Positions 51,215-59,996 of a stretch of 64,000 bases of DNA are shown piece after piece. The DNA is taken from positions 1-64,000 of the forward strand of contig NZ_BMRE01000043.1 in the NCBI RefSeq assembly GCF_014648475.1, in the 5' to 3' direction. The notes under the pieces are model-generated. The model saw only the letters and a program-made list of their open reading frames with translations, ran no database searches and was not told the origin of the DNA. Numbering within the stretch: position 1 is the first letter of the stretch; every line of letters starts with the position of its first letter. Source of the DNA: Lentzea flava (lineage in GTDB: Bacteria; Actinomycetota; Actinomycetes; Mycobacteriales; Pseudonocardiaceae). The translations under genes were made by a program, and so were the position numbers.

Positions 51215-52281
51215 CGGGCATCTCCTTCGAGCTTCTCCACCAGCGTGATGATCTGGTCGGTCATCCGGGCGCGGTCGAACAACGTCTCGGCACGCCGGCG
51301 TCCGGCACGGCCTTCCCGGTCCGCGAGCGACGGATCGGCGAGCCGCGCCACGAGTGCCTGACCCAGCGCGGCCACGTCTTCCTTCGGCACGACGGCGCCT
51401 GCCGACCCCAGGCTCTGCCGCACGCCGTCCACGTCGAACGCGACCACGGAACGCCCGCAGGCCATGGCTTCCAGCGGCACCAAAGCCATGCCCTCCGCGC
51501 GTGACGGCAGGACGACGACATCAGCGGCCGCGTAGAAGTCCGCGATGGCGTCGGTGTGACCCCACCACAGGACGGATTCCTGACCCTGCTGCCACTCTGT
51601 CCTCATCGGACCGTCGCCGACCAGGACGAGCTGGGCGTCCGGGACGTTCGCGAGCACCTTCGGCCAGGCGGCGAGCAGGAGGTCCTGGCCCTTCTGCGGT
51701 GCCAGCCTGCCGACGCACACCACCGTCGGCCGTTCCGGCAATTCGAGCCGTTGCCGTGCGGCGCTTCGGTCCGCCGGGCGCAGTCGCGTGGTGTCGATGC
51801 CGTTGCACACGACCTCGGCCGGTGCGGTCACCCCAGCCGCGCGGCCGGACGCGAGTTCGTCGTCGCTCACGCACACCAGCTGATGCGTCCACCGCGAGGC
51901 GAACGCTTCCCAGCGCACACAGGCCCGGCGCAGCAGACCGGCGGAGAGGCGGAACGACCACAGGTGCGGCTGGAAGATCGTCGGGATCCGGCCGCGCACC
52001 GCCAGCCTGCCGGTCAGGCCTGCCTTCGAGCTGTGCAGGTGCACGACGTCGGGACGCAGTTCGTCCAGCAGCTTGCGCAGCTTTCGCGTTTCTCGCAGGG
52101 TGGCGGGTCCCGGTGAGCGGGTCGCCGGCCACGGGTGGGTGTGGATCTGCGCGGGGAGCCAGCCGTGCGGCGGGCACACCACGTGCACGTCCCATCCGGC
52201 TGCCTGTTGTGCCAGCGCGAGATCGAGGACCACCTTGGCGACGCCCGCCTCGACCGGCTGCGTCACGTGCACGATCTTCAC
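51211..52281 (-). CDS. Family 4 glycosyltransferase
   Basis: GT-B glycosyltransferase of 356 residues starting MKIVHVTQPVEAGVAKVVLD (GTG start). The donor domain has VCVGRLAPQKGQDLLLAA and VVLPSRAEGMALVPLEAMA with the E(x7)E pair. GTG 52281 overlaps the flippase stop by four bases and its own stop overlaps the next GT4 gene, so expression is coupled. Confidence 0.9.
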   Translation of the reverse strand: MKIVHVTQPVEAGVAKVVLDLALAQQAAGWDVHVVCPPHGWLPAQIHTHPWPATRSPGPATLRETRKLRKLLDELRPDVVHLHSSKAGLTGRLAVRGRIPTIFQPHLWSFRLSAGLLRRACVRWEAFASRWTHQLVCVSDDELASGRAAGVTAPAEVVCNGIDTTRLRPADRSAARQRLELPERPTVVCVGRLAPQKGQDLLLAAWPKVLANVPDAQLVLVGDGPMRTEWQQGQESVLWWGHTDAIADFYAAADVVVLPSRAEGMALVPLEAMACGRSVVAFDVDGVRQSLGSAGAVVPKEDVAALGQALVARLADPSLADREGRAGRRRAETLFDRARMTDQIITLVEKLEGDAR

Positions 52282-53684
52282 AGGCTTCCTCGCAGTTCGC
52301 GGACGGCTTCGCGGTTGAGCGGCAGCACGACCGCCGCGTAGACGCCGAGCAGCACCAGTCCGGAGAGCACTGCGCCGGCGATCCCGCCGGTCTCCGGTAG
52401 CAGTCGGGTGGCGACCGCGCAGCTCGCGCAGGCCGTGAGCAGCCCGGCGGTGGTGCGGCCCAGTTCGCGTGGCGGGAACGCGAGCCCGTGCCGCGTCAGC
52501 ACCCACCAGGTGAGGGGCACGAGCAGCCAGACGATGACGGCCTGGGCGATCGCCACGGCCAGCACGCCGTGCCGCGTGGTCAGGGCCAGCGCGCTGAGCA
52601 GAGCGATCAGATGCGTCACTTCGAGGGCCAGGTACCACCGCGCGTGCCCGGCCGCGCGGATCACCTGGTACCAGGTGTGCAGCAGGCCGAGGCCGAGTCC
52701 GTACGCGCACAACGCCATCAGCACCGGCGCCGCCGGTGCCCAGCGCTCGCCGAACAGCACGACGTGGTCCGCGAGCAGCGCGAGGACCGTGAAGAGTCCA
52801 CCGGTGATCATCAGGGTGGCCTTGGTGAACCGCAGGACGGCACCCGTCACGCTCTGTCCACTTCGGACCAGCTCCGCGCACACCGGGAACATCACGCCGC
52901 CCAGCACGACGGCCACGAGGATGTAGGGCGTCCAGGCGATCCGGAAGGCGAGCGAGTACACGCCGACGGCCGACGGGCCGAGCACGTGCCCGATCGTCAG
53001 GTAGTCCACGTTGATCAGCAGCGTGGCGACGACGGCACCAGGGCCGACGACCGCCGTCCACCGCAAGGCTTCCTTCGCGGCTTCGCGGTCCCAGCGCGGC
53101 CGCACCCGTGCCCCCGCGACGACCGCCAGCACGGGCTGCGCGACGGCCGTGCAGACCAGCCCGGCCGCCACGGCGAGCGGGCCGGAACCGAGAGCTGCCA
53201 GGACGATCGTGGCGGTCGCGCCCAGCACCGTCCCGCCCGCGTCCGGCAGCATCCGGCGCCGGAAGTCGAGATCGCGGTGCATCATCGCCATCTGGACGCC
53301 GCCGATCGCGGTGAACGGCAGGCTGAGCGCCGCGATCCTGATGAGGGAGGCCGGTGCCCCGAGCGCGGCGCCGAGCGGTTCCGCCGTGAGCAGGAGGACC
53401 GCGGTCAGCACCGTGCCGCCACCGATGCTCAACGTCAGCACGGTGCCCGCGAGCCGTCCCGGATCGCGGTTCGTCCGGCTGATCACGTCGTAGACGCCGG
53501 CCGACTGCACGACCTGGCCGATGTTGACCAGCGACACCACGAGCGACACCACGCCCAGGCCGTCCTCGGTGAGCAGTGCCGCGAGCACCAGCGTGACCGC
53601 GACCTGACAGCCCTTGCTGACGACGTTGACCGCGAAGAGCCACAGCGATCCGCGGACCGCCCGCTCACCGACTCCGTTGGTCAC
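52278..53684 (-). CDS. Polysaccharide flippase (MOP/Wzx-like)
   Basis: Integral-membrane exporter of 468 residues with about twelve to fourteen helices, of the oligosaccharide flippase family. The N-terminal GSLWLFAVNVVSKGCQVAV and the loop QSAGVYDVISRTNRD are typical. It would move lipid-linked repeat units across the membrane. GTG 53684 overlaps the GT87 gene stop by four bases; a longer upstream start would lie within that gene. Confidence 0.87.
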   Translation of the reverse strand: MTNGVGERAVRGSLWLFAVNVVSKGCQVAVTLVLAALLTEDGLGVVSLVVSLVNIGQVVQSAGVYDVISRTNRDPGRLAGTVLTLSIGGGTVLTAVLLLTAEPLGAALGAPASLIRIAALSLPFTAIGGVQMAMMHRDLDFRRRMLPDAGGTVLGATATIVLAALGSGPLAVAAGLVCTAVAQPVLAVVAGARVRPRWDREAAKEALRWTAVVGPGAVVATLLINVDYLTIGHVLGPSAVGVYSLAFRIAWTPYILVAVVLGGVMFPVCAELVRSGQSVTGAVLRFTKATLMITGGLFTVLALLADHVVLFGERWAPAAPVLMALCAYGLGLGLLHTWYQVIRAAGHARWYLALEVTHLIALLSALALTTRHGVLAVAIAQAVIVWLLVPLTWWVLTRHGLAFPPRELGRTTAGLLTACASCAVATRLLPETGGIAGAVLSGLVLLGVYAAVVLPLNREAVRELRGSL

Positions 53685-54919
53685 GCGCGTTTCCTGGCCG
53701 CGACGACGACCAGCAGCACCCAGGCGACGACGATCGCCACGCCGTCCACCGTCACGTCGACCCGCTGGCCGAACGTCCCGATGATCGCGCTGTTGACGAA
53801 GTACAGGTGCGCGAACGGAACCAGCAGCGCCAGCACCGCGACGCCGGCGATCCGCCAGTCGCGTTCTTTCCTGCGTCGCCAGCACACCGCGGCGACGGCG
53901 GTCATGGCGGGCACCGCGATCAACACGTCACCCGGCTGGTGCACCATCGCCACGACAGCGCCGACACACGTGATGAGTTCCGCAACCGACCGGCCGTCCT
54001 CGTCACCTCGGTCGAGCTTCCTCGCGAGGTAGGCCGTCGCCGCCAGCACGCCGACCAGGGCCGCGAGCTCGGCCGCGGGCGGCAGCCAGTCCGTGACCCG
54101 GAAGAACACCGCCGGAAGGTCGACCCGTTGCGCCGTAGGGGAATCCACGGCGCCGTAGCTGGTGCCGCTGGCGTGCGCGAGGTTCGCCGCGATCACGTCG
54201 AGGAACGGCCCGACACCTCCGCCCCGGTAGACGAGCAGCCCCACCACGGGCAGGCTCGCGAGCGCCGCGATGACCGTGCCACCGAGCGCGACCCGCCGCG
54301 ATCCACGGGCGAACAGCAGAATCGCCAGCGGCAGCCCGAACTGCGGCTTGAGCCACGCCACCGCCAGCCCGAGCGCCGCCACCCGCGGATGGCTCGACCG
54401 CGCCATCAACGCCGCCGCCGCGCCCACCGCGATCAACGGGTTGACCTGCCCCACGTAGAGCTGAGCCTTGCCCACCTGGCTCGTCACCAGCAGCGTCGCG
54501 ATCACCACGGTGCCGAGCACGAGCGGGAGCTTCGCCCGCCTGGCCGCCAGCAACCCGAGAACTCCCAGCAGCAGCAACGACGCCAGCGTGAACGCGATCG
54601 CGCCGATCCGGTACTCGGGCAACGCGAACGGCAGGTGCAGCACCAGGTGGTACGGCTGGTAGAGGTTGAAGTTCTGCCGCACCGGCCAGTGGTCGAACAT
54701 CGCGGCCGGGTCGTACGGGTTGCCGCCCGCCAGGAACTCGCGGATGGGGAAGTACAGCGCGTCGCGGAAGTCCTGCAGGCGTTCCTCGGGGAGGTTCGCC
54801 TCGGTGGGGGTGGGGACCTCCCACGACGGGCGCAACGCGCGTACCGCGCTGAGCGCACCGACGACCGCGACGGCGATCGTGAGGAGGGTGCGGGTGTTGG
54901 GCTTGGTCGTGGTGATCAC
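53681..54919 (-). CDS. GT87/DUF2029-family membrane glycosyltransferase
   Basis: Polytopic GT-C type protein of 412 residues with about ten helices; the early loop DALYFPIREFLAGGNPYDP is the characteristic GT87 segment with an Asp/Glu pair expected at the active site, and NFNLYQPYHLVLHLPFAL follows. Actinobacterial members transfer mannose or arabinose from polyprenyl-phosphate donors. GTG 54919 overlaps the stop of the chimeric 40-codon ORF upstream. The N-terminal 16 codons are duplicated upstream in that ORF. Confidence 0.85.
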   Translation of the reverse strand: MITTTKPNTRTLLTIAVAVVGALSAVRALRPSWEVPTPTEANLPEERLQDFRDALYFPIREFLAGGNPYDPAAMFDHWPVRQNFNLYQPYHLVLHLPFALPEYRIGAIAFTLASLLLLGVLGLLAARRAKLPLVLGTVVIATLLVTSQVGKAQLYVGQVNPLIAVGAAAALMARSSHPRVAALGLAVAWLKPQFGLPLAILLFARGSRRVALGGTVIAALASLPVVGLLVYRGGGVGPFLDVIAANLAHASGTSYGAVDSPTAQRVDLPAVFFRVTDWLPPAAELAALVGVLAATAYLARKLDRGDEDGRSVAELITCVGAVVAMVHQPGDVLIAVPAMTAVAAVCWRRRKERDWRIAGVAVLALLVPFAHLYFVNSAIIGTFGQRVDVTVDGVAIVVAWVLLVVVAARKRA

Positions 54920-55125
54920 GTCAGCCTCACCGCCACCAGTCCCGCGGAAGCCGGCGGCACCGCGAGGTCGCCCGGCTCGCCTTCACCGTCGGCGATCGTG
55001 AGGAAGGTGCGGGTGTTGGGCCTGGTCGTGGTGATCACGTCAGCACCACCGCCACCAGCACCGCGGACACCGGCAACACCGCGAGAGCCGCCGCCAGGTC
55101 ACCCGGCTCGCCCTCACCGTCGGCG
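54873..55125. repeat. Imperfect tandem duplication, 119-bp period
   Basis: The segment beginning GCGATCGTGAGGA at 54873 recurs at 54992 (period 119 bp); towards the far end the offset becomes 130 because one copy has lost about 11 bp (for example CGGCTCGCC at 54973 and 55103). The unit joins the start of the GT87 gene to the end of the chain-length-like gene. Confidence 0.85.
54916..55038 (-). CDS. Chimeric 40-codon ORF made by tandem duplication
   Basis: Reads VITTTRPNTRTFLTIA, a copy of the GT87 N-terminus, joined in frame to DGEGEPGDLAVPPASAGLVA and RLT, a copy of the chain-length-like protein's C-terminus. Its GTG overlaps that gene's TGA and its TGA overlaps the GT87 GTG, each as GTGA, so the operon's translational coupling survives the duplication. 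Whether a stable peptide results is unknown; it may only bridge ribosome traffic. Confidence 0.5.
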   Translation of the reverse strand: MITTTRPNTRTFLTIADGEGEPGDLAVPPASAGLVAVRLT

Positions 55126-55904
55126 ACCGCGATCACCGCCGTGCCCTCACCGGGCTCACCCGCCTTGTCCGGCAACGACTCCGCGAGCGACTCCGCCTGC
55201 GCGGTGAGCCCGTGATCCGCCGGGATCACCCGCACCGGCCGCGCAGCCGCCACGCACAACGCGGTCAGTCGGTCGACCATGCCGGGGTCGTCCTCCCGCA
55301 CCAGCGCCACCGGGTGCCGCACCCCGGCCGCGGCGACGGCGGCTCGCACCGCCGCCTCCCCGGTGCGAGGCCTGCGCAGAGTCCGCACCGCCGCGGTCGC
55401 GATGCCCGCCGCCAGCGCCGCTGCGAGGGCGAGCCCGGCCGCGAGCTTCCAGTCGGGCGCCACCCGCGCGGTGTCCGGGCGTTCGTCGAGCACCCGCAAC
55501 CGACCGGCGGGAGCGAGGAGGTTCGCGTCTCCCACGGCCTTGGCCACCGCCGTCACGGCGGCGGAAGCCTCGTCCGCCGAGCCCGCTCGCACCGAGAGCC
55601 GGGCGAGACCGGACGCCGGAACCAGCTCCACGCCGATGCCAGAGGCGATCTCACGGGCGGTGCTGCCAGAAGCGCGCGCGGCGGCCTCCAGGACGGTCGG
55701 GCTGTGCACCAGCTGGACGATCGCCGGCATCGCGAGCGAGGCCACCTCGCCGTACTGGGCCGCGGAGTCGGTCTGCGTGGCGGGCACGGCGAGCACGGCC
55801 ACCCGGCTCTCGTACTGCTCGCCGCGCAGTGACGTCACCGCCAGCACGAGCACCGCGACGACCAGCGCCACGGCCGTCGCCTCCAGCAGCGTGCGCTTGT
55901 TCAC
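55035..55904 (-). CDS. Chain-length-determinant-like membrane protein
   Basis: A 289-residue protein with an N-terminal membrane helix (LLEATAVALVVAVLVLAV), a periplasmic region like Wzz/polysaccharide co-polymerases (QYESRVAVLAVPATQTDSA ... LVHSPTVLEAAARASG) and a second helix (about 165-188) followed by a cytoplasmic part without a recognisable Walker kinase. It probably helps set polysaccharide length. GTG 55904 overlaps the upstream GT4 stop by four bases. Confidence 0.78.
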   Translation of the reverse strand: MNKRTLLEATAVALVVAVLVLAVTSLRGEQYESRVAVLAVPATQTDSAAQYGEVASLAMPAIVQLVHSPTVLEAAARASGSTAREIASGIGVELVPASGLARLSVRAGSADEASAAVTAVAKAVGDANLLAPAGRLRVLDERPDTARVAPDWKLAAGLALAAALAAGIATAAVRTLRRPRTGEAAVRAAVAAAGVRHPVALVREDDPGMVDRLTALCVAAARPVRVIPADHGLTAQAESLAESLPDKAGEPGEGTAVIAVADGEGEPGDLAAALAVLPVSAVLVAVVLT

Positions 55905-56962
55905 CGTCGTTCTCCCGCAATGGTTCGGAGCAGTTCGTCGTAGGACTTCATGAAGGTGTGCGGGTCGTGGTCGCGTTCGACGGCGGCACGGCCGGCGGCA
56001 CCGGCCACCGCGCACGCCCGCGCGTCGAACAGGAACGAGGCCAGCGCCGCCGCGGTCTCGGCGGGGGAGCGCCGGGGGACCAGCACACCGCCACCGCCGG
56101 CCAGTGCCTCGCGCACACCGTCCACATCGGACGCGACGACCGGGCGGCCCGCGGCCAGCGACTCCAGCACCGCGATCGGCATGCCCTCCCAGTCGCTGGT
56201 GAGCACCACGACGTCCGCGGCCTCCAGCAGATCGGGAACGTCGCACCTGGTGCCGAGGAAGCGCACCCGGTCGGCCACTTCGAGTTCCTCTGCGCGCCGT
56301 TCCAGGTCCGCGCGGAGGCTGCCGTCGCCCGCCAGCAGCAGGACGGCGCCCGCGACCCTCGACCACGCCTCCAGCAGCACGTCGTGCCGCTTCTGGGGTT
56401 CGAGGCGGGCAGGGCACAACGCGACCGGCACGTCGGGGCCGATGCCGAGCACGCCGCGGATCGCGGACCGGTCGACCCGCGGGGGTTCGGCGAACACCGC
56501 GTTCGGGATCACCTCGACGCCGACACCGAGCGCGCGCAACCGGTCCGCGCTCGCCTCCGCGACGGCCACCACAGCGCGTGACGTGCGGCGCAGAACCCGT
56601 GCGGCACCACCGAGATCCGACTCGGAGACGCCGTGGAACACGGTCGCCACCGGACGGCCACCCGCCGCCAGCCGGGCCACGAGGCTCGCGGACACGTTGT
56701 GCGCCAACACGACATCAGGCGCAAAACTGCGAACGGCCGACCGCACAGCGGAAACAGCTCGCAGCACGCCGAGAGCCCTGCGGCGCGGCACCGGCACGTA
56801 GAACGTCGAGAAGCCCTGCGCCCGCAGGGCCTCCGCGCGGTGCCCGCCCCCGCTCGCGACACCCGACTCCCAGCCGAAATCACCGCCGGACCGCACCATC
56901 CCCGCGACGACGGCCTCGGCTCCTCCGGCGCCCATCTCACTGATGACGTGCAACACACGCAT
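55901..56962 (-). CDS. Family 4 glycosyltransferase
   Basis: GT-B glycosyltransferase of 353 residues starting MRVLHVISEMGAGGAEAVVA, a classic GT4 opening. The donor site has CPARLEPQKRHDVLLEAW and VVLTSDWEGMPIAVLESLA with the E(x7)E pair. ATG 56962 is preferred over an in-frame start at 56980. It overlaps the O-antigen-ligase-like gene by 26 bp and the next gene by GTGA. Confidence 0.9.
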   Translation of the reverse strand: MRVLHVISEMGAGGAEAVVAGMVRSGGDFGWESGVASGGGHRAEALRAQGFSTFYVPVPRRRALGVLRAVSAVRSAVRSFAPDVVLAHNVSASLVARLAAGGRPVATVFHGVSESDLGGAARVLRRTSRAVVAVAEASADRLRALGVGVEVIPNAVFAEPPRVDRSAIRGVLGIGPDVPVALCPARLEPQKRHDVLLEAWSRVAGAVLLLAGDGSLRADLERRAEELEVADRVRFLGTRCDVPDLLEAADVVVLTSDWEGMPIAVLESLAAGRPVVASDVDGVREALAGGGGVLVPRRSPAETAAALASFLFDARACAVAGAAGRAAVERDHDPHTFMKSYDELLRTIAGERR

Positions 56963-58100
56963 CGCGCTCACGCTCCTCACGGCGCAGGTCGGCCGCGATC
57001 GCCACCGCGACCAGCGACCAGATCGGCAGGTAGTACTGCTCTGACAGGAAGGTCGACGCGACCAGCGCGGCGATCAGCGATGCCTGGACCGCGAGCATCG
57101 ACCGGACGGCACCGGCGCGCAGCGCGCGTTCCGCCGACACGAACGCCAGCGCGATCGCGCCGAGGAAGCAGGCGAGGCCGGGCAGGCCGAGCTCCGCGCC
57201 GATCTCCAGGTAGATGTTGTGCGCCACCGGTGACTGCTCGTCGATCTCGGCGTTGCGCGAGGCGGCCGCGTACGAGCTGCGGAACCCGCCAGGTCCGACG
57301 CCGAGCACCGGGTTGTCGGCCAGCATGCGGGCGGCTGCCTGCCAGCGCAGCTCCCGAGTGTCCACATTGGTCGCGGCGATGTACTTCTTCTCCGCGAGCG
57401 CCCTGTCCAGCACCGGGCCCGCGAACACCGCGGCGCCGAGCCCGATGACCGCGAGCCCGCCCACCGTCGCCCCCACCGCGCGCATCGACACCCCGCGCCG
57501 CGCCACGAGCCACACGGCGGCGACGGCCAGAGCGAGACCGCCACCGCGGGAGAACGTCGCCGCCGCCCCCGCGGCCAGCACCGCGCCGACCGGCAGGAGG
57601 AACTTCCGAAAAGGCAGGGCGATCAGCAACGGCAGTGCCGCCACCAGGAAGAACGCGAGATCGTTGGGGTCCTCCAGCGGGCCGGTCGCTCGTGGCGCGC
57701 CTTCGAACACCAGGCTGTACAACGCGCCGACCGCAGCGAACACCGCACCGCCGACCGCCGCCGCGAGCACCGCCCGCACCGGCACCTCGCGGACCACGAC
57801 GTCGACCAGCACGGCGGTGATCACCAGGAACGGCAGGAAGCGCTGGGCGTAGTCCAGCGTGAACGGATCGCCGGCGTGCACGGCCGCGGACGCCAGCAAC
57901 ACCACGGCGAACACCGCCAGCACCGCGTGCAGCGGATGCGCTGCGGGCAAACGACGTTCGCGCACGCGTTGCACGGCCCACGACACGATCAGCAGCCCCG
58001 GCGCCACCTTGGCGAGGTGCGGGTGCACCTCCTGCAGATAGCCCTCCAGCGGAGCCAGCAGGACCGTCGCGCACGCCAGCACGCGCAGCAGCCACGTCAT
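56937..58100 (-). CDS. O-antigen ligase/polymerase-family membrane protein
   Basis: Polytopic Wzy/WaaL-like protein of 387 residues, about ten helices. The large extracytoplasmic loop contains NPVLGVGPGGFRSSYAAASR and VAHNIYLEIGAELGLPGLA, the conserved region of this family, with RWQAAARMLADNP before it. It would polymerise or ligate lipid-linked repeats made by the neighbouring transferases. ATG 58100 overlaps the deacetylase gene stop (ATGA). Confidence 0.88.
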   Translation of the reverse strand: MTWLLRVLACATVLLAPLEGYLQEVHPHLAKVAPGLLIVSWAVQRVRERRLPAAHPLHAVLAVFAVVLLASAAVHAGDPFTLDYAQRFLPFLVITAVLVDVVVREVPVRAVLAAAVGGAVFAAVGALYSLVFEGAPRATGPLEDPNDLAFFLVAALPLLIALPFRKFLLPVGAVLAAGAAATFSRGGGLALAVAAVWLVARRGVSMRAVGATVGGLAVIGLGAAVFAGPVLDRALAEKKYIAATNVDTRELRWQAAARMLADNPVLGVGPGGFRSSYAAASRNAEIDEQSPVAHNIYLEIGAELGLPGLACFLGAIALAFVSAERALRAGAVRSMLAVQASLIAALVASTFLSEQYYLPIWSLVAVAIAADLRREERERDACVARHQ

Positions 58101-59032
58101 CCGCACAGCTCCGTCCGGCGCTCCCTGAGCAGCCCCGGCAACCGGTCGACGTGCGCACCGGTGCCGACGACGTCGAAGTGCTCGCGCAGCACGGAGAGCA
58201 CCCAGCCGAGCAACGCGGCCTTCTCCGCGCCCGGCACCGCCATGCCGGGGAAGAACTCCATCCCCGGCGCCTCGGCGCCGCTCAGGACGTCCGTCGGGTG
58301 CAGCAGCAACGACGGCGTGGTGCCGGTCAGCAGGCACAGGCGCAGCGCGGCGCGGAAGTATCCGCGCGCGAGCCGCGGCGAGATCTGGTGCAGCTGCAAC
58401 AGGTACGCGCCGTGGATCGGCACGCGCAGCAACGGCATCGTCGTCACCGGCAGCTCGACCAGACCGGTGCCGTGCCAGCGGAACGGGGTGTTCGGTGCCA
58501 GCACCTTGCCGAAGCCGCCGAAGAGGTCCTCCGCGGCGCCTCGCGCGGCGGTGCGGTTGTGGTACGCGCGGGCCAGCGGGCCGATCCACGTCGGCAGGGT
58601 GCTCGCGTCGTAGCGGTAGCCGCGCGCCGCCAGGATCTCCAGCAGCGCCGGGGTGACGCTGTAGCCGGGCCCGCGGAAGCCGACGGGCCGCGGGGCACCG
58701 GCCGCCACGATCGCGTCCTCGGCCCTGACGAGCTCCGCCTCCAGCTCGGACCGCGAGTACCGGTGCAGCCAGGGCTCGTGGCCCCACGAGTGGTTCGCCA
58801 CCTCGTGCCCCGCTGCCACGACGTCGTGGACGGCCTGCGCCCCGTCGTCGCGTTCGGCGTCCGCCCCGACCACGAACACCGTTGTGGTGAGCCGGTGTTC
58901 GCCGAAGACGTCCAGCAGCCGCGGCACCGCCGTGGCGAGGAAGCTCGGTCTGCTCTCCCAGGCGGGGTCGCCGTGGGTCTTGAGATAGGCCCACAGGTTG
59001 TCCAGGTCCAGCGAGACGCTCGCGGGTCTCAC
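58097..59032 (-). CDS. Polysaccharide deacetylase-family protein
   Basis: NodB-homology (carbohydrate esterase 4-like) protein of 311 residues. VSLDLDNLWAYLKTHGDPAW contains the catalytic Asp position, HEVANHSWGHEPWLHRYS the His-rich metal motif, and FRGPGYSVTPALLEILAARG the following conserved block. No signal peptide is seen, which points to a cytoplasmic or membrane-face role on precursor sugars. GTG 59032 overlaps the DMT transporter stop by four bases. Confidence 0.86.
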   Translation of the reverse strand: MRPASVSLDLDNLWAYLKTHGDPAWESRPSFLATAVPRLLDVFGEHRLTTTVFVVGADAERDDGAQAVHDVVAAGHEVANHSWGHEPWLHRYSRSELEAELVRAEDAIVAAGAPRPVGFRGPGYSVTPALLEILAARGYRYDASTLPTWIGPLARAYHNRTAARGAAEDLFGGFGKVLAPNTPFRWHGTGLVELPVTTMPLLRVPIHGAYLLQLHQISPRLARGYFRAALRLCLLTGTTPSLLLHPTDVLSGAEAPGMEFFPGMAVPGAEKAALLGWVLSVLREHFDVVGTGAHVDRLPGLLRERRTELCG

Positions 59033-59853
59033 CCGGTCACCTCCGCCGTGGTGCGGGTCGGCGAGCCCAGCACCAGCACACCGGCCACGACGAGCGTCAT
59101 CCCGAACCCGACGGCCCACTCCCAGCCCGGCGTGATCCGGTCGCCCAGCATCCCGATGCCGACGACCGACGTGAGCACCACCGTCGTCGCGTCCATCGCC
59201 GCCACCGACGACGTGGCCGTGCCGCGCTGCAACGCCACCGCGAGGCAGGACTGACCCACCAGCGCCGCCACGATCATCAACCACGTCAACGGGTTCAGCA
59301 GCATCGCGGGCAACTGCTCGTCCGCGACGGACCGGCCGATGATCGCCACCACCGCGAAGGCCGTTCCGGCGAGCACCGAGACGACGACGGCGTTCGCGCC
59401 CTGCGCTGCCCGCGAGCAGAACACGATCACGAGCAACGGCAGCCCCAGGAAGACCAGGCCGGGCACCGTCGGGATGTCCTTCGCCACCGACGTCTCGGAC
59501 GCGGTGACCAGCAGGACGAGCCCGGCCGCCATCATCACGAGCACGCCGATCTCCAGCGGCCGCACGCGCCACTTCAGCACCAGCAGGCCGAACGCGGTCG
59601 CGAGTCCGACGGCGCACGACGACCCCGCCTGCACCAGGTAGAGCGGAAGCTCGGCGCGGGCGAGGAAAGCGAACCCGAAACCACCCACCTGGCCCGCGAA
59701 CCCGAGCAGATAAAGGCGGTCTTTGGCCAGTCGGGCGAGAAGTCCCAGTCCGGTTCCCGGCCTCCTGTCCGCCCGCTGCGCGGCCACCGTCTGGGCGACG
59801 ATGCCCAGGCCGTAGAGCGTCGTGGAGATAACGAGCTCAAGGTATCCGGACAT
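59029..59853 (-). CDS. DMT/EamA-like transporter
   Basis: First gene of the minus-strand polysaccharide operon: a 274-residue protein with about nine to ten membrane helices, DMT-superfamily in layout (YLELVISTTLYGLGIVAQTV at the start, GWEWAVGFGMTLVVAGVLVL at the end). Its position suggests transport of a sugar intermediate or lipid carrier, but substrate is not readable. The operon promoter should lie in 59854-59996. Confidence 0.8.
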   Translation of the reverse strand: MSGYLELVISTTLYGLGIVAQTVAAQRADRRPGTGLGLLARLAKDRLYLLGFAGQVGGFGFAFLARAELPLYLVQAGSSCAVGLATAFGLLVLKWRVRPLEIGVLVMMAAGLVLLVTASETSVAKDIPTVPGLVFLGLPLLVIVFCSRAAQGANAVVVSVLAGTAFAVVAIIGRSVADEQLPAMLLNPLTWLMIVAALVGQSCLAVALQRGTATSSVAAMDATTVVLTSVVGIGMLGDRITPGWEWAVGFGMTLVVAGVLVLGSPTRTTAEVTG

Positions 59854-59996
59854 GCAGAACCTCCCTCGTCAAGGCCCCGAAGAATACGGAGCCGCGAGGG
59901 CGTTCCCCATTAGAGGGATATGTGACAACTCAACGCAAGAATTGCGGTTTATTTATCGCTCGAAAGTGGAGTGAGTTTGCTCGAAAGGGTGACGAA

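Noticed and set aside
59854..59996. Precise promoter of the polysaccharide operon
   Set aside because: A TTGCGT...TCTAAT pair on the minus strand can be drawn with 18-bp spacing, but other pairs fit about as well, so I do not list it as a feature.
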